This document shows, in pieces, positions 8,981 to 18,384 of a stretch of DNA of 64,000 nucleotides (position 1 is its first letter; each line of letters begins with the position of its first letter). This stretch comes from Clostridiales bacterium (GTDB lineage Bacteria > Bacillota > Clostridia > Monoglobales > Monoglobaceae). The notes under the pieces are model-generated. The model worked only from the letters and a program-made list of their open reading frames with translations. It made no database searches and was not told where the DNA came from. The stretch covers positions 124,001 to 188,000 of the forward strand of contig JAHZIG010000001.1 in assembly GCA_019419865.1 (NCBI GenBank). The letters run 5' to 3'. A program made the position numbers and the translations under genes.

Positions 8981-9487
8981 CCACAATCCACTTGAATATC
9001 TCTTACTGTATCACAGCTTATTTTCGTTGTACATATTTCAAAGATATATCTCTTTAATATGTCGTCATTATTATATCATATTTAAATTAAAATTGCAAGT
9101 TATTATTAATTTTTTAAATTTTTTTAAATATAAACTCCATAAAACCATTCTCATGTTCGCTATATCTATCCCCCAAAACCTGTTAAATGCTTTGTCAATG
9201 ATAATTTCATTGCGAAAATTATGATTTTCTTCTGAAAACGGAGTGAAAATGTCCCCTAAAAAGCCAATAAATCTATAATTCCTAAAAAATAACGTTTTTT
9301 TCGCAAGAATATTATCGCTGATTTTTATTCCCGTGTATGATATAATTTGTAATAGTTAAACAATGTATTTCTTGGTTGGCTTGGTTGTATATCATAACAT
9401 TGTGAGGAGCAGATAAGTCGCAAAAATCAATGCAGCCATTAAAGCATTGTTTCACCATTTCAACATTTCAGAAGGGAGGTTCGGAAT

Positions 9488-9685
9488 ATGTCGAGGAAAA
9501 TTGATATTAATAAAAAAATTCTCTTGACTCTTGAAGAAGCTGCACAATACTCAGGTATAGGAATCAACAAGCTCAGAGATATAAGCAATAATGAAACCTG
9601 TACTTTTGTACTTTGGAACGGTTCTCGCAGAATGATTAAAAGAGAACAGCTTGAACAATATCTTGCAAAAGCCTATTCTATATAA
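9488..9685 (+). CDS. xis: Excisionase (Tn916 Xis type)
   Basis: A 65-residue basic protein with a winged-helix fold of the Tn916 excisionase type. The segment LTLEEAAQYSGIGINKLRDI is the recognition helix-turn-helix, followed by the FVLWNGSRRMIKREQLEQYL wing and final helix. Xis bends DNA at the element ends and tips the integrase toward excision. The ATG at 9488 has a strong AAGGGAGG site. It lies 50 bases before int, the usual order in Tn916-like elements. Confidence 0.88.
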   Translation: MSRKIDINKKILLTLEEAAQYSGIGINKLRDISNNETCTFVLWNGSRRMIKREQLEQYLAKAYSI

Positions 9686-9735
9686 CAACTATAGGAGCTA
9701 TGAGAACAATCCCATTGCTCGGAAAGGACTATTTC

Positions 9736-11004
9736 ATGGCAAAAAGATATGACAAAAAACATAGACTGCTTCGCACAGGAGAAACAGAACGTTCAGATGG
9801 TTATTATACTTACCGATGGACAACCCGTGACGGCAAACGCCACAGCATAACCACCAATACATTGGAAGAATTACGTGAGAAAGAAAAAGAGATCCTTCGT
9901 GATGTATCTGATGGGATTCGTGCTGATGCAAAAAATGTTACACTAAACGATATATTTAGATTATGGCGAAATTTAAAGCGAAATCTAAAAGGCAATACAT
10001 ATTCAAATTACTGTTATATGTATAATCAGTTTGTTGCAGAGGAACTTGGCAATCTGCCGATCGTCAATATAAAGCGCAGTGATGTAAAGCGTTTTTATAA
10101 TAAGCTGCTTGATGAAAGACACTTAAAAATTGCTACGATAGATAATATTCATACTGTATTACATCAGGTGCTGCAAATGGCAGTAGAGGACAATTATGTG
10201 CGCCAAAATGTGTCTGACAACTTGCTGAAGGAATTAAAAATGTCACATAATTTTGAAGCATGTCACCGAAAAGCTCTTACATTGGCAGAGCAAGAATTGT
10301 TTTTAGATTTTCTGTCTAATGAAAATTCGCGTTATCATCATTGGTATCCTGTTTTTGCTGTTATGCTCGGAACAGGGATGCGAGTGGGCGAAGTATGCGG
10401 TCTCAGATGGGAGGATATCGACCTGAATAACAAAATGATTGATGTAAACCATACATTGGTATACTACAATCACAGAGATGAGCATGGATGTTATTTTAGC
10501 ATACATACCCCCAAAACAAAAGCAGGCAAAAGGCAAATTCCTATGACTAAAGAGGTGAAAAATGCCTTTTTAAAAGAAAAATCGTATCAGGAATTGTTTG
10601 ACATAAACAGCAATGCAACGGTAGACGGCTACACGAATTTTATATTTGTCAACAGATTTGGCAAGGTGCAGCATCAAGGTACGCTGAATAAAGCTCTTAG
10701 ACGTATAATCCGAGACTGTAATGACAAACAGTTTGCAAAAGGTAAAAAGAATCCGGTCTTATTGCCGAATTTTTCATGTCATTCTTTAAGGCATACTTTT
10801 ACTACCAGATTGGTAGAAGCAGGTGTAAATATAAAGGTTATTCAGGAGCTTTGCGGGCACAGCCGCAGCGATGTTACACTTGATATTTATACGACCGTGA
10901 CAAAAGAATTGAAACAACGAGAATTTGGCAACTTTGAAGAAAAGTTGAGACACAGCAAAGAAGAACTTCGTAGCAATCAGGACATTCAGACGGAAGAGGA
11001 GTGA
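9736..11004 (+). CDS. int: Tyrosine recombinase, element integrase (Tn916 Int type)
   Basis: A 422-residue integrase. The N-terminal arm-binding domain (about 1-65; SDGYYTYRWTTRDGKRHSI) is of the Tn916 type, followed by a SAM-like core-binding domain (about 70-165) and the catalytic domain. Catalytic residues visible are Arg in GTGMRVGE, His and Arg in SCHSLRHTF, His in CGHSR, and the nucleophile Tyr in LDIYTTV. It should catalyse insertion at and excision from the lysS 3' end. The open frame starts at 9700, but the ATG at 9736 has GGAAAGGA seven bases upstream. Confidence 0.92.
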   Translation: MAKRYDKKHRLLRTGETERSDGYYTYRWTTRDGKRHSITTNTLEELREKEKEILRDVSDGIRADAKNVTLNDIFRLWRNLKRNLKGNTYSNYCYMYNQFVAEELGNLPIVNIKRSDVKRFYNKLLDERHLKIATIDNIHTVLHQVLQMAVEDNYVRQNVSDNLLKELKMSHNFEACHRKALTLAEQELFLDFLSNENSRYHHWYPVFAVMLGTGMRVGEVCGLRWEDIDLNNKMIDVNHTLVYYNHRDEHGCYFSIHTPKTKAGKRQIPMTKEVKNAFLKEKSYQELFDINSNATVDGYTNFIFVNRFGKVQHQGTLNKALRRIIRDCNDKQFAKGKKNPVLLPNFSCHSLRHTFTTRLVEAGVNIKVIQELCGHSRSDVTLDIYTTVTKELKQREFGNFEEKLRHSKEELRSNQDIQTEEE

Positions 11005-11054
11005 TCCTCTTCCGCAGGTTGCTCCTGCTTAATATATTTTTTTAGGAGGCAATA

Positions 11055-12848
11055 ATGAATAATATTAATAATGTATATTCAATGAACTTATATGAGCGAG
11101 CAGTAGAAGAACAGCACATAGGCTGGACAAAGAATGAAAATGGTACGGTTAAAATTATTAACAGACCAATGCGGATTGATTTTAATGATGACAAATTTTC
11201 CATATGCACTGTACCGCATGGATATATTTCCGATTATCTGCCTTACTCAAGGCTTAATTTGAATGCACAAAATCCGTGGTTTATAGATGCTCAAACAGGA
11301 AGTGGAAAAACTCAATTTATTTTTAAAATACTTTATCCTAATATACATAAAGCAGGTAAACGTATGCTTGTTTTAGTAAGCCGTTCGGCACTAAAAACAA
11401 AGGTAAAATACGATGCTATTGACGCTGCTAAGACAGATCAGCGTCAAACTTTACAGCCTTATGGGATAGAATGCGAACACCGTTTCGGCGATATTGATGT
11501 TTTTTCTTATCAGGATATTACGCCTGATAAATCATCAGAAGGTCACAAGCATATTTTAGAACAACTATTCTCATTATATGGCGTAGTGGTATTTGATGAA
11601 TGCCACTATTTCACATCGGATGCCGTATTTAATACAACAACTGCATATACACTTGAATATCTTATTAATTTATCGTATTTGCATAAAGTGCCGAGAATAT
11701 ATATGACAAGCACTCCAGATGTTGTGTTCAGTGATATTCTGGAGGCTGACAGAGAAAAATTCACAAACGCTTATTGCGGTTTTAACTGTTTGGGATATTA
11801 TCACCATAAAATTCCATACTATATGAATTTATTTCATTGCGAAAGAGATTACAGCTATATCACTTTATCAACATTTAAAGATGATGACGAGCATATTACT
11901 CTTCTGCAAAAGATCAGCGAAAGCAACGGCAAGAAATGGATCATATTTGTAGATTCAAAAGAAAAGGGTATTCGGCTTCAAATACGTTTAAACCAAACAA
12001 ATACTAAAACTGCATTCCTATGTTCGGAAAATTTGCATGATTTGACGCAAAAAAAGGACGACGGTTTAAAAGAAATTATATCAAAACTCACAGATTCGGA
12101 AACTATGGACTGTGATGTGTTAATTGCCACAAAATGTCTTGATGTAGGCATTACAATCAAAGATGAAAACATCAATATTGTAAGCTACCTTCATGACAAG
12201 GTTGACTTTTTACAAAGTCTTGGCAGGAAGCGTGTCAAGAAAAATGAGACTGTAAATTTACTTATCCCGGAATACACATCAAAAGATGTTAATATGTGGC
12301 TGAGCCAGACAAGCAATAAATACTCATTATACCGGGAAGCATTCAAAAAATACCCTGCCGGTGAATCAGCAAATGTAAGCAGCATAGAAGCACCCATCTA
12401 TATTAAAGATGGTAAATATCAACACAATTATTTGGCAATAACACAATTAAATAGTCAAATACGAGAATTGTCTGCACTTCTGGAAAGAGCTAAAACGGCA
12501 GAAAATAATAATGAAAACGTTACGAATGTTATTAGCGCCTATTTCGCTTCGTGGATGGATAAATGCCATACAATGCTGGTCACAGACACAGCAGATGAGG
12601 AGAAACAAACAATATTAGGTATTATACAAAAATATATGATTGCGTCCATTGATGATACCAAATTTGATGAGCTGTCAGCCGAACTAAAGCCTTTTGACAA
12701 GCGTAAGGATAAAAGAACTGAACGGCAATCTATGTGTTTGCGTACAATAAATAATATTATTGCAGAAACAGGGTATAAGCTTGAAAACAACTCAAAAAAA
12801 TCGGATAATAAATCTTATCGTATAATTCCGATAGAAGGAGAACAATAA
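11055..12848 (+). CDS. SF2 DEAD/DEAH-type helicase of the element
   Basis: A 597-residue superfamily 2 helicase. Motif I is AQTGSGKT (79-86), motif II is DECH (181-184), motif III-like is MTSTPD, and motif VI is QSLGRKR. The C-terminal 150 residues look helical and carry no motif I recognise. It should couple ATP hydrolysis to movement on nucleic acid. It directly follows int, with a TTAGGAGG site, and is followed after one base by a small gene, so it probably belongs to the same operon. A role in element replication or maintenance is inferred; a defence role cannot be excluded. Confidence 0.8.
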   Translation: MNNINNVYSMNLYERAVEEQHIGWTKNENGTVKIINRPMRIDFNDDKFSICTVPHGYISDYLPYSRLNLNAQNPWFIDAQTGSGKTQFIFKILYPNIHKAGKRMLVLVSRSALKTKVKYDAIDAAKTDQRQTLQPYGIECEHRFGDIDVFSYQDITPDKSSEGHKHILEQLFSLYGVVVFDECHYFTSDAVFNTTTAYTLEYLINLSYLHKVPRIYMTSTPDVVFSDILEADREKFTNAYCGFNCLGYYHHKIPYYMNLFHCERDYSYITLSTFKDDDEHITLLQKISESNGKKWIIFVDSKEKGIRLQIRLNQTNTKTAFLCSENLHDLTQKKDDGLKEIISKLTDSETMDCDVLIATKCLDVGITIKDENINIVSYLHDKVDFLQSLGRKRVKKNETVNLLIPEYTSKDVNMWLSQTSNKYSLYREAFKKYPAGESANVSSIEAPIYIKDGKYQHNYLAITQLNSQIRELSALLERAKTAENNNENVTNVISAYFASWMDKCHTMLVTDTADEEKQTILGIIQKYMIASIDDTKFDELSAELKPFDKRKDKRTERQSMCLRTINNIIAETGYKLENNSKKSDNKSYRIIPIEGEQ

Positions 12849-12849
12849 C

Positions 12850-13086
12850 GTGGAATTTTATGCAGTGTTAATTACCGAAACTGAGTTTTGTATTGCTTCC
12901 AGCAAAAGCTTGCCAATCGAATTCAAAGATAAAATGCATTTGGTAAAATGCTTCCCTTCCCAAAGCGAGGCTGAACGGTATGTTTATGAAGCACTAACGT
13001 CTGGCGATTTATGGAAGTATGGCATTATGGATTTCTTTGGTTCGAATTGTATCAAAACTGGGAAGATGTATTTTAAGAAGTCCTAA
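12850..13086 (+). CDS. Unknown 78-residue protein coupled to the helicase
   Basis: It starts with GTG one base after the helicase stop, with GGAG inside the helicase 3' end, so translation is probably coupled. I see no known domain. The predicted pattern is alternating strands and helices (EFYAVLITETEF, then a Lys-rich helix). It may be a small partner of the helicase; this is inference from position only. Confidence 0.55.
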   Translation: MEFYAVLITETEFCIASSKSLPIEFKDKMHLVKCFPSQSEAERYVYEALTSGDLWKYGIMDFFGSNCIKTGKMYFKKS

Positions 13087-13087
13087 T

Positions 13088-13122
13088 TTATAGCACCGAG
13101 GTTTTAATCTTCGGTGCTATAA
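13088..13122. terminator. Hairpin between two converging genes
   Basis: A 13-bp stem with one imperfect pair (13088-13100 with 13110-13122). It lacks a clear T-run on either side, but it sits exactly where the helicase operon meets the gene on the other strand; the stop codon of the minus-strand gene is inside the loop. Confidence 0.5.
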
Positions 13123-15632
13123 AAATCCTTTATCATTAATCCCGATTCTGAAATATTTCTCATTTCCGTGCGTATTTCTTGAGAAATAGCAGGATATATA
13201 TAGCTTTCAATCATTATAAATTTACTATAATAACCATGGATTATATTGTGCAAGAGATTTTGAAAATAACTTTTTGTTATATAATCAGCAGGTTTTCTAA
13301 GCCATATTAGAATAATAGATGCTGCACGAGCAAAAAAACAGAACGTATAGGGATTTATATCATCTATCGAAAGTACATATTGCTGACACAGCTTTTTATT
13401 GATATATAATAACGGAATCTTTAATTCATCTTTAATACAAATTAAATCCGTATTATCAAATTTACTCATCGATATATACAATAGTTCATACAATACATCA
13501 TACTGTTTATTCAATTCTTCAAATTCAGCTGACAAGGCTTTGCTTTTCTGAATATATGTCATTATCTCTCTGTATAGCAAAATAGATGCGATTATTATTT
13601 GTACATATAATCCTTGTTGGAAGGGTCTGCCCATTAACACATCCAAACATTGAAAAACAACATTTTTCCATACGCATTCAATCCAGTCTTTAAGAAACAA
13701 TTGATATATTACAAGCTCACTTTTTGAAAATGTTTCAAGCTTGCCGGAGCAGTATGTAGAAAAATGAACCCGCCACCTTTCGTATAACATATCATATTTC
13801 TGTTCAAACTCCTGTATTCGATTTATAAAAAAATCATGATTTCTAAAATTCAATTCTGCGTAGTATTTATCGGTAGTATCAATAAGAGCAATTCCCTTGT
13901 TAACCATGTTCATTTTATAGCAATATCTTATGCTGTTTATATGGAAAATTAAAAAGCTGTTTTTTACCTTCTCTTTGATTCTATATACCTTTTGTCTATT
14001 TTTGGCTTTATTTCTCATTTTTATCATTTCATCAAATTGCAATTTACAAAAATCATGAACTGTCTTAATTATTGAATAAAACGCTTCTTTTTTGATAAAT
14101 GCCATCGCTTCAAAATTAAGCTTATGAGATATAGTATCCATAAAGCTGCATATAGCATCTGAAACCCATTTCTCGTTTATCTTTACTCCTGAAAAATAAA
14201 TTGACAAAATAGAACTAGGAAAATTAACATATATCAATTGACGGTTTGGATATTCATCACTTTTATAAACTCTAAGCCATCCGATGTCTAAAAATTTGTT
14301 TACCATTTCCATTTTTACCCCCGTCCAATCCATTACATAACCCACATCTATAACAAGCTTGTTTAAAAATGTTATTAACAACAAAAACTGCTTATTGCAA
14401 TTACCAAGAACTCCATCATAAATCTTCTTCAGATGTCCCGAAAAATTTATCTGTGAGTTATCATGTGAACTCCTATATTTCATATCCAATGATAATTTGT
14501 TTATAACACTGTTTAACATTTTATCTACTTCTTCTAATGCCTTAAATGCGGTATCATTATTTTTTAAACATTGGAATTTATAATATTCAGCAATTTCTCT
14601 CATATAATAAGGATGACCATTTACATTGTTTGCGATTTTCGACACAAGACGAGCAATTTCTATATCTTTGCTTTCAGCATTGATTAAATAAAATATCCGT
14701 TCTAATGATTCAACCGGTATAAAATGTGATAAATAGATCTCCTTCTGCCATTGATCATCCGCAACATCATTTATCAGTATAAATACCACATCATACTCCT
14801 CAGATAGCTTGAAATACTTATTTGCTTCATTATTTTCTCCACAAATAGAATCTCTAAAGTTATCTATAACTATAGCCTTTTTACACGCTTGATTCGATTC
14901 TTTCAGTAATTTGATTCTTTTGGAGAAATCCAGCTCGGAAATCCTCCCTATACTTTTCAAAAACTCAACTACATAATTATCTTTAAGGATATTGTTTATT
15001 ATCTTATCGTAGGAATTATAATTATCACAAGAATAATCATAATACAACATCATGTAATCGTTATCTTGCAGATACTTTTCTACAAATTCTGTTTTGCCGG
15101 TTTTGGTATAGCCGCAAACAATGGCAAAGTTATTATTAGATATACTTTCTTCCATCCGTTCAAATTCTTGGTCTCTTCCTTCACATATAATTTTCTCTTC
15201 AATTTCGATTGGTTCCCTTATTTGTTCTATATAATAGCATAATAGTATCACAATGATCTCTTCTAAAGAAAAGTTGTTCAAATCCACTATATCACAGTAA
15301 CACGCATTTATAAGCCTTGCCTTGCAAGACGCTTTAAAACCATCTAATTCCTCTTTATTTATCTTTTTAAACAACTCACCAAAATATTGTTTTTCACTTA
15401 ATCTGCATTGTGAATTGAATGCATAAATAATGCTATCTATGTCTGTTTTTGAAATAGTTGCAATATGATTAATCTTATAAGACAAATAACGTTCATCGTA
15501 AGAAAACACATCACCATAAAAAATTGCGCGATTAAATTCTCTTTTATAAATTTCAACATTTTTCTTCTTAAACTCATCATTTAAAATATCATATATTTTA
15601 TTCAACACATTTATATTTTCGCTTTCCATCAC
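13104..15632 (-). CDS. STAND-like P-loop NTPase, 842 residues, candidate defence protein
   Basis: The central NTPase module has Walker A GYTKTGKT (174-181), Walker B AIVIDNF (253-259), a hydrophobic sensor strand (VVFILIND, about 282-289), and GHP at 339-341, the GxP motif of STAND ATPases. The N-terminal 150 residues are helical with no domain I know. The long C-terminal part (about 380-842) is helical and rich in Tyr, Ile and Lys, like a solenoid sensor. STAND proteins are signalling switches, and many in bacteria are phage sensors that trigger an N-terminal effector. It stands alone and opposite to its neighbours. The start is GTG at 15632 or ATG at 15629, both behind AGGAG. Confidence 0.65.
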   Translation of the reverse strand: MMESENINVLNKIYDILNDEFKKKNVEIYKREFNRAIFYGDVFSYDERYLSYKINHIATISKTDIDSIIYAFNSQCRLSEKQYFGELFKKINKEELDGFKASCKARLINACYCDIVDLNNFSLEEIIVILLCYYIEQIREPIEIEEKIICEGRDQEFERMEESISNNNFAIVCGYTKTGKTEFVEKYLQDNDYMMLYYDYSCDNYNSYDKIINNILKDNYVVEFLKSIGRISELDFSKRIKLLKESNQACKKAIVIDNFRDSICGENNEANKYFKLSEEYDVVFILINDVADDQWQKEIYLSHFIPVESLERIFYLINAESKDIEIARLVSKIANNVNGHPYYMREIAEYYKFQCLKNNDTAFKALEEVDKMLNSVINKLSLDMKYRSSHDNSQINFSGHLKKIYDGVLGNCNKQFLLLITFLNKLVIDVGYVMDWTGVKMEMVNKFLDIGWLRVYKSDEYPNRQLIYVNFPSSILSIYFSGVKINEKWVSDAICSFMDTISHKLNFEAMAFIKKEAFYSIIKTVHDFCKLQFDEMIKMRNKAKNRQKVYRIKEKVKNSFLIFHINSIRYCYKMNMVNKGIALIDTTDKYYAELNFRNHDFFINRIQEFEQKYDMLYERWRVHFSTYCSGKLETFSKSELVIYQLFLKDWIECVWKNVVFQCLDVLMGRPFQQGLYVQIIIASILLYREIMTYIQKSKALSAEFEELNKQYDVLYELLYISMSKFDNTDLICIKDELKIPLLYINKKLCQQYVLSIDDINPYTFCFFARAASIILIWLRKPADYITKSYFQNLLHNIIHGYYSKFIMIESYIYPAISQEIRTEMRNISESGLMIKDFYSTED

Positions 15633-16107
15633 AATTCTTCTCCTATTTATATATCATATGTCAAACAATTTGACTGTTTATACTTATAATATATCACGGC
15701 AAATAATATGCCATTGGCAAAAGCTTGTCTATGCCGAATTTCTATAATTTAAGCGTATATTATAAACTTGCATATAGCCGGACTAGATCCGAAATCCTCC
15801 GCAAGAGGATCATAGAGGAACGCAGTAAAGCAGCACATATAAATACCGTAAATTTTATTTTTATTATATGATAATTATACCACAGTTATATTTTGTATGC
15901 AATAATATAATTTGAAAATTCATCTGATTTGAAACAGATATTATAACTATGAAGAAGCATAGGACTTTTGTGCTTCAATAACTCATCGATAATAGATATT
16001 TTACAAATTAAACTTTACCCGAAGGGAGGAAATAATAGAATGTAAATATATCAATACATATCTGAACAGCTGTACACAAACAAATTATGAATGGAGGATT
16101 TATTATT
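15633..16107. other. AT-rich divergent intergenic region with leader structures
   Basis: It separates the STAND-like gene from the recombination module. Seen here are an inverted repeat GTCAA/TTGAC (15660-15664 with 15670-15674) near the STAND gene start, a 6-bp hairpin ATCCTC/GAGGAT (15794-15810), and a hairpin GAAGCA/TGCTTC (15954-15976). There is also a strong ribosome site, GAAGGGAGG, followed by ATGTAA (16040-16045), that is, a start codon directly followed by a stop. Confidence 0.5.
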
Positions 16108-17043
16108 ATGGCAGCATTAGTAGAAACAATGTTTTCGGTTAGAGAAAAACCTTGGCACGGATTGGGAACGGTAGTAGAGCAAGCTCCTGATTCTCAAACT
16201 GCATTGGAGATTTCAGGCTTGAACTGGAATGTAATTCAGAAGAACCTCATGACAACAGACGGGAATAGCGAAATTCCGGGTTTCAAAGCCAATATACGTG
16301 ACATAGACAACAGCGTTTTGGGCATTGTAACAGATCGTTATAAAGTTGTTCAAAACAGTGAAGCTTTTGCTTTTACCGACGCTTTGCTTGGAGAAGGAGT
16401 CAGCTATGAAACAGCAGGCAGCTTACAGGGCGGCAGAAGAACATGGATACTAGCCCGCCTTCCCCATCAATATATTATAAACGGAGATGAAATTACTCCA
16501 TATATGGTATTTATGAATGCACACGATGGAAGCGGAGCAATTAAAGTAGCTATGACTCCGGTAAGGGTTGTTTGCTCAAACACTTTAAACTTAGCTCTGT
16601 CAACTGCAAAAAGATGCTGGAGCTGCCAGCACACAGGCAATATTAACGGCAAAATGGAAGAAGCAAAAAATACTTTGCTGTATGCAGGACAGTATATGAC
16701 AGAGCTTGGAAAGACATTTTCACTGCTCAATAAAACAACGCTTTCAGAACGACAAGTTATGGAATTTATCGATGAGCTGATTCCTGAAAGCGATTCAATG
16801 AGTTCACAGCAGAAACGTAACATATCCAAGCTGAGAGAAGACATGAAACACAGGTATTTTGATGCGCCGGATTTACAGGACGTCGGAAATAATGCATATC
16901 GATTCATAAATGCAGTATCAGACTTTGCCACTCATGCGAGACCTTTAAGAGAACGCTCCAATTACCGTGAAAGCCTTTTTGCGCGTACTGTAGACGGAAA
17001 TCCGATGATTGACAAAGCGTATCAGTTGGTTATGGCAGCATAA
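16108..17043 (+). CDS. DUF932-family phage/plasmid protein
   Basis: 311 residues. The N-terminus (VETMFSVREKPWHGLGTVVEQ) and the middle (VRVVCSNTLNLAL) are the hallmarks of DUF932, a family found in phages, plasmids and integrative elements next to recombination genes. Its biochemical role is unknown. The frame opens at 16087, but that ATG lies in front of the GGAGG; the ATG at 16108 is correctly spaced. It heads a run of four genes with YqaJ and Rad52-type proteins. Confidence 0.85.
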   Translation: MAALVETMFSVREKPWHGLGTVVEQAPDSQTALEISGLNWNVIQKNLMTTDGNSEIPGFKANIRDIDNSVLGIVTDRYKVVQNSEAFAFTDALLGEGVSYETAGSLQGGRRTWILARLPHQYIINGDEITPYMVFMNAHDGSGAIKVAMTPVRVVCSNTLNLALSTAKRCWSCQHTGNINGKMEEAKNTLLYAGQYMTELGKTFSLLNKTTLSERQVMEFIDELIPESDSMSSQQKRNISKLREDMKHRYFDAPDLQDVGNNAYRFINAVSDFATHARPLRERSNYRESLFARTVDGNPMIDKAYQLVMAA

Positions 17044-17060
17044 TTATATGGAGGTATCAC

Positions 17061-17993
17061 ATGAAAATCGTAGTTAAAACAAACAATCTCAGTCATGAGG
17101 AATGGCTGAAATACAGGACCCAAGGCATTGGCGGCTCTGACGTGTCTGTTATCGCAGGCATTAATCCTTTCAAATTAATCTATCAGTTATGGATAGAAAA
17201 GACAGGTATAAAAGAACCGAAAGAAACAAGCAATGAATTTACTCATTTCGGAACGCTTTTAGAACCTATTGTGCGCAAGGAATTTACAGCTCGTACAGGC
17301 ATAAAAGTCCGCGCCAAACATGCTATTTTACAAAGTTCAGAGTACCCGTTTATGTATGCTGATTTAGACGGTGTAATACGAGAAAAAAACGGGGATCTTG
17401 CAATATTCGAAGCCAAAACGGCATCGGCTTATAAACAAGACATTTGGGAAAACGGAGTTCCGGCAGAATATATCCTGCAAATTCAACACTATATGGCGGT
17501 TACAGGAGCCAAAAAGACTTACATAGCAGCCTTGGTTGGAGGTAATCAATTCTTTTATCATGAAGTAGAAAGAGATGATGAAATGATTGCCAAGATCATT
17601 GCAATGGAAGAATATTTCTGGGAACACAATGTAATAGGCGGCGCTGAGCCTATTCCTGACGGATCGGAAGCTACTACAGCGTATTTTAATGAAAAATTCT
17701 CTGTATCAAACGGAGAAACCATAGAATTGCCTGATGAAGTCCTGTCTGTTTGTGCTGAATATGATTCCATATCAAAACAGATAAAGGAATTGGAGACAGA
17801 AAAAAACGCAGTCAGCAACAAATTAAAAAATTACTTAAAGGAATGTGAAGTCGGCACGGTGGGAAATCGAAAAGTTATATGGAAAAATGTATTAAAGAGT
17901 AGTCTTGATTCCAAAAGACTAAAGAAAGAACACCCCGACATTTACAATGCTTATCTGTCTCAGATTCAATACAGACGGCTGTCAGTCGCATAA
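17061..17993 (+). CDS. YqaJ-type viral recombinase/exonuclease
   Basis: 310 residues of the YqaJ/lambda-exonuclease PD-(D/E)xK family. The motif order fits: GIGGSDVSVIAG near residues 25-35, the acidic EPIVRKEF, DLDGVI, and EAKTA, whose Glu and Lys are the catalytic pair. Such enzymes chew the 5' strand of duplex ends to make 3' tails for an annealing protein. That partner is the Rad52-type protein two genes downstream. The C-terminus (about 225-300) has a coiled coil. The start has GGAGG. Confidence 0.88.
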   Translation: MKIVVKTNNLSHEEWLKYRTQGIGGSDVSVIAGINPFKLIYQLWIEKTGIKEPKETSNEFTHFGTLLEPIVRKEFTARTGIKVRAKHAILQSSEYPFMYADLDGVIREKNGDLAIFEAKTASAYKQDIWENGVPAEYILQIQHYMAVTGAKKTYIAALVGGNQFFYHEVERDDEMIAKIIAMEEYFWEHNVIGGAEPIPDGSEATTAYFNEKFSVSNGETIELPDEVLSVCAEYDSISKQIKELETEKNAVSNKLKNYLKECEVGTVGNRKVIWKNVLKSSLDSKRLKKEHPDIYNAYLSQIQYRRLSVA

Positions 17994-18042
17994 ATAAAAT
18001 ACCATTTCTGTCAGGTAAAAGACAGAAAGATTGGAGGATACA

Positions 18043-18384
18043 ATGAGAAAACAGTTTTACAACAAAATACTTGCAGAATATGCGTCATATAAGAGCGCTG
18101 TATTGCGCGGTTCAAGTGCAGACATTTATGCAAGGTCTTATGAAATCGATGTTATGACAAACCTAAGCGAAATACTGTTGAGATTGGCGGATACTTTATC
18201 AGACCGAGATCTGGCAGTGCTAATGTTTCGTCCAAATCTTTTGAGAGAGCTTTATAATCATTGGCTCAAAACGGATGACAGCATTTATTCCGAGCTTGAA
18301 AACCATATTATGAATGAAGTCAAACTGATGAGACGTCACGCTGGAGGGGCGCACTATGTTCCCAATTCGGAGGTATGGGCATGA
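18043..18384 (+). CDS. Unknown 113-residue protein of the recombination operon
   Basis: Mostly helical, with no motif I recognise. The frame can open at a TTG at 18031, but that codon is part of the TTGGAGGA ribosome site; the ATG at 18043 is the start. Its stop overlaps the next start in an ATGA, so it is translationally coupled to the Rad52-type gene and probably works with it. Confidence 0.7.
   Translation: MRKQFYNKILAEYASYKSAVLRGSSADIYARSYEIDVMTNLSEILLRLADTLSDRDLAVLMFRPNLLRELYNHWLKTDDSIYSELENHIMNEVKLMRRHAGGAHYVPNSEVWA

Larger units (their letters stand above)
8703..9487. other. Left junction and left end of the integrated element (no gene)
   Basis: The region first holds about 100 bases of core DNA including the old lysS end, then attL (8812-8830), then the AT-rich element end with the GGTACAA repeat cluster (8951-8980), and then the xis leader. 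A possible -10 TATAAT (9341-9346) with a poor -35 about 17 bases upstream could drive xis-int. Reading frames here are not convincing. Confidence 0.6.

Noticed and set aside
8839..9224. Two short plus-strand frames near the left element end
   Set aside because: They overlap the attachment repeats, have no ribosome site, and their composition looks like translated AT-rich noncoding DNA.
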